This document shows, piece after piece, positions 61,023 to 64,000 of a stretch of DNA of 64,000 nucleotides. This DNA is from an uncultured Clostridium sp. (lineage in GTDB: Bacteria; Bacillota; Clostridia; Lachnospirales; Lachnospiraceae), in contig CAMWYJ010000006.1 of assembly GCA_947178445.1 (NCBI GenBank), forward strand, positions 35,721 through 99,720. Direction: 5' to 3'. Position 1 is the stretch's first letter, and every line of letters starts with the position of its first letter. Below the pieces are notes generated by a model. The model was not told the origin of the DNA. It saw only the letters and a program-made list of their open reading frames with translations, and made no database searches. Made by a program: the position numbers and the translations under genes.

Positions 61023-63326
61023 ATGCAGACAACAAAGAAGAAACCAAATATCATAATGATTGTAATTGGTGCCATTGCCTCTGCCTTTCTTGGGTATCTG
61101 GTGGCAGGGGCATGGCGGGAGGGGATAGAGTTTAATGAGTTCCTGGAGAGGTTTTCCATTGTATGTTCCTATCCCCTTCACGATTATTATAATGAATTTA
61201 CCTTCCGCATGATCGGCTATGCACTGCTGGTATATGCGGTAATCGTGGTCATGTATTATACAAGCCAGAGGAATTTCATGCCGGGGAAAGAATACGGAAC
61301 TTCAAAGCTGGCAGATATAAAGCAGGTCAACCGCTTTCTGGCAGACAAGGATGAGAACAGGAACCGCATACTGAGCCAGAATGTCCGTATGAGCCTTGAT
61401 ACAAGGCACACCAAACTCAATAACAATGTCCTTATTATTGGTGGTTCCGGTGCAGGAAAGACATTCTATGAGGTAAAGCCCAATTTAATGCAGTTAAACA
61501 CTTCCTTTATTTTAACCGATCCGAAAGGGGAACTGCTGCGGAGCGAAGGGGAAATGCTGAAAAATAACGGTTACAACGTGAAAGTCATTAACCTTCTGGA
61601 AATGGGAAAGTCGGACTGTTACAATCCCTTTGCCTATATCCGTGAGGAAACGGATGTGGTAAAGCTGATAACAAACATTATGAGCAACACCACCCCGAAA
61701 GGCTCCAACCCCTCCGATCCGTTCTGGGAGAAAGCGGAAGGGCTGTTCCTGCAGGCACTTTTCTATTATGTGTGGCTGGAAGAAAAGCCGTCAAAACGGA
61801 ATTTTGCCTCTGTGCTGAAACTTATGGAGGAGGCGGAGGTCACGGAAAAAGGCAAGCCGTCCATGCTGGATACCAGAATGAAGTTTCTGGAGGCGACAAG
61901 CCCTTTGAAAGACAACCACCCGGCGGTCAAACAGTACAACAAGTGTATGCGTGGTGCGGGCGATACAGTCCGTTCCATTATTATCAGTGCAAACTCCCGT
62001 CTGGCAACTCTGGAGAATAAGCAGGTCCTCCGTATGCTGTCAAGGGATGAGTTAAACCTTGCGGAGCTTGGCATTGGTGTCAATGGGGATGGCAAGACGA
62101 AAACAGCATTGTTTTGTGTAATACCGGATTCTGACAAATCCTATAACTATATTATCGGAATGCTCTACACGCAGATATTTCAGGAACTGTACTATCAGGC
62201 GGATTTTAACTGTGGGGGCAGGCTGCCAGTGCATGTCACTTTTATGCTGGATGAGTTCAGCAATGTGGCACTGCCGGATGATTACTGCTCGCTGTTATCC
62301 ACCATGCGCAGCCGTGAGATTTCCAGTGTGATTATCATTCAGAACCTTGCACAGATAAAGGCACTGTTTAAGGATACTTGGGAAACAATACCGGGGAATT
62401 GTGACAGTCTGGTTTATCTTGGCGGCAACGAACAGAGCACCCATGAGTACATCTCAAAGCTGCTTGGCAAGGCGACTATTGATAAAAAATCAAGCGGAGA
62501 AACAAGGGGACGGCAGGGGAGTTCTTCAAGGAATTATGATGTCCTGGGCAGGGAGATTATGACACCCGATGAAGTCAGGAAGATGGACAATAAAAAGTGC
62601 CTTATCTTTATCCGTGGGTTCGATCCGATACTGGACAGCAAGTATAATCCTTTCGGACACCGGGTATTTTCCCAAACCGCAGACGGGGAGGGAGCGCCTT
62701 ATGAGCATGAGCCGGCAGCAGAGGGGGAAAGTGTGGAACCGGGCTTTACCATACTGAATGAGAAGTCACTTGCCTACTATGAGGGACTGAAAGCAAAGGG
62801 GGAGCCGGTTTATATTGACACAATCCCTTATGAGGATTTCATGCTGTTAGGGCAGATGGAAGTGGAAAAACGCTTTATGGATTTGGACGAGCAGGAGCAG
62901 CGGGACCGGCTGAATGAGGATATGGAGCCGGAGCTGGAATATGCCTTTGATACGGAAGATGAAACAGGAGAACCATTTGTAGCAGGAGGTTCAGGGGTGT
63001 CAGATGTTCCAGAGGTTTTCGATGCAGGAATACCGGAATCCTTTGTAATAGGAAATGAAGGAACGGAGGAGCCGTTTGTGGCAGGCAATGACGGAAAACC
63101 GGAGACGGTATCAGAAAGGAGAAAACAACAGCAGCCTGCAGGCAGGGAGGACCAGGCAGCAGATTCCATTTCCTACCGTATGTTCCACTGGAAATTTACC
63201 GTGGAGCAGAAAGAGGAATTAAAGCGGGCAATGGCTGTCCGTGTACCAAAGGATGTGATACTGTCATACTTCTACCCGGAAACTTCGGTGGTACGGATGA
63301 TGGAGATACGCAGAAGATACGAATAA
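61023..63326 (+). CDS. VirD4/TraG-family type IV secretion coupling ATPase
   Basis: 767 residues. Two N-terminal TM helices (about 9-30 and 65-82), then Walker A GGSGAGKT at 140-147, a TDPKGEL motif and Walker B FMLDEF (about 409-414). The C-terminal 200 residues are acidic and low-complexity, with repeats of EPFVAGG/PFVAGND type. It links the relaxosome to the secretion channel at the membrane and drives DNA transfer with ATP. It lies 2 bases after the PcfB-like gene. The length is larger than usual VirD4 because of the acidic tail. Confidence 0.96.
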   Translation: MQTTKKKPNIIMIVIGAIASAFLGYLVAGAWREGIEFNEFLERFSIVCSYPLHDYYNEFTFRMIGYALLVYAVIVVMYYTSQRNFMPGKEYGTSKLADIKQVNRFLADKDENRNRILSQNVRMSLDTRHTKLNNNVLIIGGSGAGKTFYEVKPNLMQLNTSFILTDPKGELLRSEGEMLKNNGYNVKVINLLEMGKSDCYNPFAYIREETDVVKLITNIMSNTTPKGSNPSDPFWEKAEGLFLQALFYYVWLEEKPSKRNFASVLKLMEEAEVTEKGKPSMLDTRMKFLEATSPLKDNHPAVKQYNKCMRGAGDTVRSIIISANSRLATLENKQVLRMLSRDELNLAELGIGVNGDGKTKTALFCVIPDSDKSYNYIIGMLYTQIFQELYYQADFNCGGRLPVHVTFMLDEFSNVALPDDYCSLLSTMRSREISSVIIIQNLAQIKALFKDTWETIPGNCDSLVYLGGNEQSTHEYISKLLGKATIDKKSSGETRGRQGSSSRNYDVLGREIMTPDEVRKMDNKKCLIFIRGFDPILDSKYNPFGHRVFSQTADGEGAPYEHEPAAEGESVEPGFTILNEKSLAYYEGLKAKGEPVYIDTIPYEDFMLLGQMEVEKRFMDLDEQEQRDRLNEDMEPELEYAFDTEDETGEPFVAGGSGVSDVPEVFDAGIPESFVIGNEGTEEPFVAGNDGKPETVSERRKQQQPAGREDQAADSISYRMFHWKFTVEQKEELKRAMAVRVPKDVILSYFYPETSVVRMMEIRRRYE

Positions 63327-63452
63327 AAGAAAAATAGTATGAAAGGGGGCGGTTAAGGCATTAACGTACCGGGGAAAGCCCGGTTCCACTTAAGTAACGG
63401 GAGTATTCCCGATGGATATAAAGAGCAGATGTGGATGGACTTGTTTCATCAG

Positions 63453-63503
63453 CGGAGATAAAAAGCCGTGGATGGAAGAAGTCTGTCCATATTTTTATCT
63501 CCG
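63453..63503 (+). promoter_or_regulatory. Long hairpin upstream of the Maff2 gene
   Basis: Perfect 12-bp inverted repeat CGGAGATAAAAA (63453-63464) and TTTTTATCTCCG (63492-63503) with a 27-base loop that can pair GGATGGA with TCTGTCC. It lies 26 bases before the Maff2 start. No gene is seen in the 203-base stretch 63327-63529, which also has a small CGGGA/TCCCG hairpin at 63398-63411. Confidence 0.55.
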
Positions 63504-63529
63504 GTATTTTTGAAGAAAAGGAGATAGCA

Positions 63530-63883
63530 ATGATGAGAAACAACACAAGTAAGAAAAAACAAAACAATATTGCCGGTTTCTGCAAAAAGGTTCTGGTTCC
63601 GGCTTTTGCCGGGGCGGTGTATGCCATGTCACAAATGACAGTGACGGCTTTTGCGGCGGGCGGAGATACCAGTGCCGTCACAAAGCCGCTTGACAACTTA
63701 AAGACGTTAGTGATTGCAGTGATCGGGGCAGTGGGCGTCATTATCCTTGCAAAAAATGTCATGGAGTTTGCACAGGCATACCAGCAGCAGGATTCCTCTA
63801 CCATGAACTCCGCACTGAAAGGGATTGTTGCGGGAGCTATGATGGCGGGGATTTCCTCTGTGCTGACATTCTTGGGATTTTAG
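63530..63883 (+). CDS. Maff2-family mobile element membrane protein
   Basis: 117 residues. A basic N-terminus (KKKQNNIAGFCKKV) and a hydrophobic stretch that may be a cleaved signal (ending FAAGG) are followed by two TM helices, with the second part matching Maff2/VirB2-like pilin-type proteins in clostridial elements (TLVIAVIGAVGVIILAKNVM, then GIVAGAMMAGISSVLTFLGF). AAAAGGAGA lies upstream of the ATGs at 63530 and 63533. A longer frame from 63431 covers the hairpin and is rejected. It could be a channel or pilus subunit. Confidence 0.85.
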   Translation: MMRNNTSKKKQNNIAGFCKKVLVPAFAGAVYAMSQMTVTAFAAGGDTSAVTKPLDNLKTLVIAVIGAVGVIILAKNVMEFAQAYQQQDSSTMNSALKGIVAGAMMAGISSVLTFLGF

Positions 63884-63909
63884 GAAAAGCGGAAATGAGG
63901 TGACTTGAA

Positions 63910-64000
63910 ATGGACATTTTTAAGCTGGGGGATAAAATCCTTGCCCTTCTGGAGGCGGTGTTCGGGTTATGGAATAACCAGATTTCCCTTATATTTGACC
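63910..64000 (+). CDS. Start of a VirB6/TrbL-like conjugation gene (cut by window)
   Basis: ATG 63910 after GAGGTGA, 26 bases beyond the Maff2 stop. The visible 30 residues read MDIFKLGDKILALLEAVFGL then WNNQISLIFD, the usual start of the membrane protein that follows Maff2 in clostridial elements (VirB6/TrbL-like). The remainder lies outside the window. Confidence 0.7.
   Translation, partial: MDIFKLGDKILALLEAVFGLWNNQISLIFD

Larger units (their letters stand above)
45800..64000 (+). mobile_element. Integrative conjugative element, left part (right end outside window)
   Basis: Begins where the aldo/keto reductase frame is broken and continues to the edge. Evidence: segregation genes, surface adhesin with LPQTG, primase-like TOPRIM, MobC, relaxase with HxHxH, PcfB-like, VirD4/TraG coupling ATPase, Maff2 and a VirB6-like start, all on the plus strand with coupled starts, plus visibly higher GC than the left part of the window. 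The order resembles Tn1549/CTn-type elements of Clostridia. Integrase, VirB4, peptidase and any cargo such as resistance genes would lie to the right. No recombinase is visible at this end. Confidence 0.9.

Overview
The window looks like chromosomal DNA of a gut Lachnospiraceae (Clostridia, Bacillota). The first 45.8 kb is host sequence of moderate-to-low GC with strong AGGAGG ribosome sites. It holds an archaeal/eukaryal-type ProRS, an FprA-type flavodiiron protein, MATE pumps, a BspA-like repeat protease and small XRE regulators. The species cannot be named from sequence alone. From about 45.8 kb to the right edge the DNA is visibly richer in GC and carries a conjugative element.

Layout. 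0-10.4 kb: aspS (5' end cut by the window), a NUDIX hydrolase, a chemotaxis receptor, a flavodiiron protein and a 1396-residue secreted subtilase. 10.6-15.7 kb: tRNA-Lys(CTT), then an operon with an ABC exporter, two membrane proteins, a YozG-like XRE regulator and a CPBP protease; a palindromic operator overlaps its promoter. 15.9-20 kb: MATE pump, XRE regulator, RluA-type pseudouridine synthase, YtvI/AI-2E-like membrane protein. 20-24.1 kb: a FtsX/MacB-like ABC module flanked by two related single-TM proteins. 24.2-33.4 kb: proS, cca, an aldose-1-epimerase-like protein, uppP, a 58-residue membrane protein, a stand-alone JetA-like (Wadjet/MukF-like) protein, a DUF1877 protein and a second MATE pump.

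33.6-43.6 kb is the most novel part. It is one tightly packed operon with five radical SAM proteins that have N-terminal B12-binding-like folds, a GH3-family acyl-adenylating amidosynthetase and two GNAT-like proteins. The fifth radical SAM gene has a single in-frame TAG where its paralogue has Tyr. The set reads as an undescribed biosynthetic pathway (lipid or acyl-amide type); the product is not known. It is followed convergently by a macro-domain protein fused to a PAS-like domain, then trxA.

From about 45.80 kb an integrative conjugative element interrupts an aldo/keto reductase gene and runs off the right edge. It encodes ParM/ParR-like segregation proteins, an LPQTG-anchored adhesin with nine SpaA-like domains, DUF5688, RadC-like and DUF3991-TOPRIM proteins, MobC and relaxase, a PcfB-like protein, the VirD4/TraG coupling ATPase, Maff2 and the start of a VirB6-like gene. 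Between primase and relaxase genes lies a regular array of 12 heptamers (11-bp spacing within pairs, 32-bp period) followed by nested inverted repeats that resemble an oriT. No integrase or resistance gene is visible.

Across the host part there is a family of about 200-bp palindromic elements (near 2.1, 17.9 and 44.9 kb, with a short derivative near 25.8 kb). All lie just upstream of a start codon in the same orientation. Two have 11-13 bp flanking direct repeats, and their stems keep pairing while their sequence changes.
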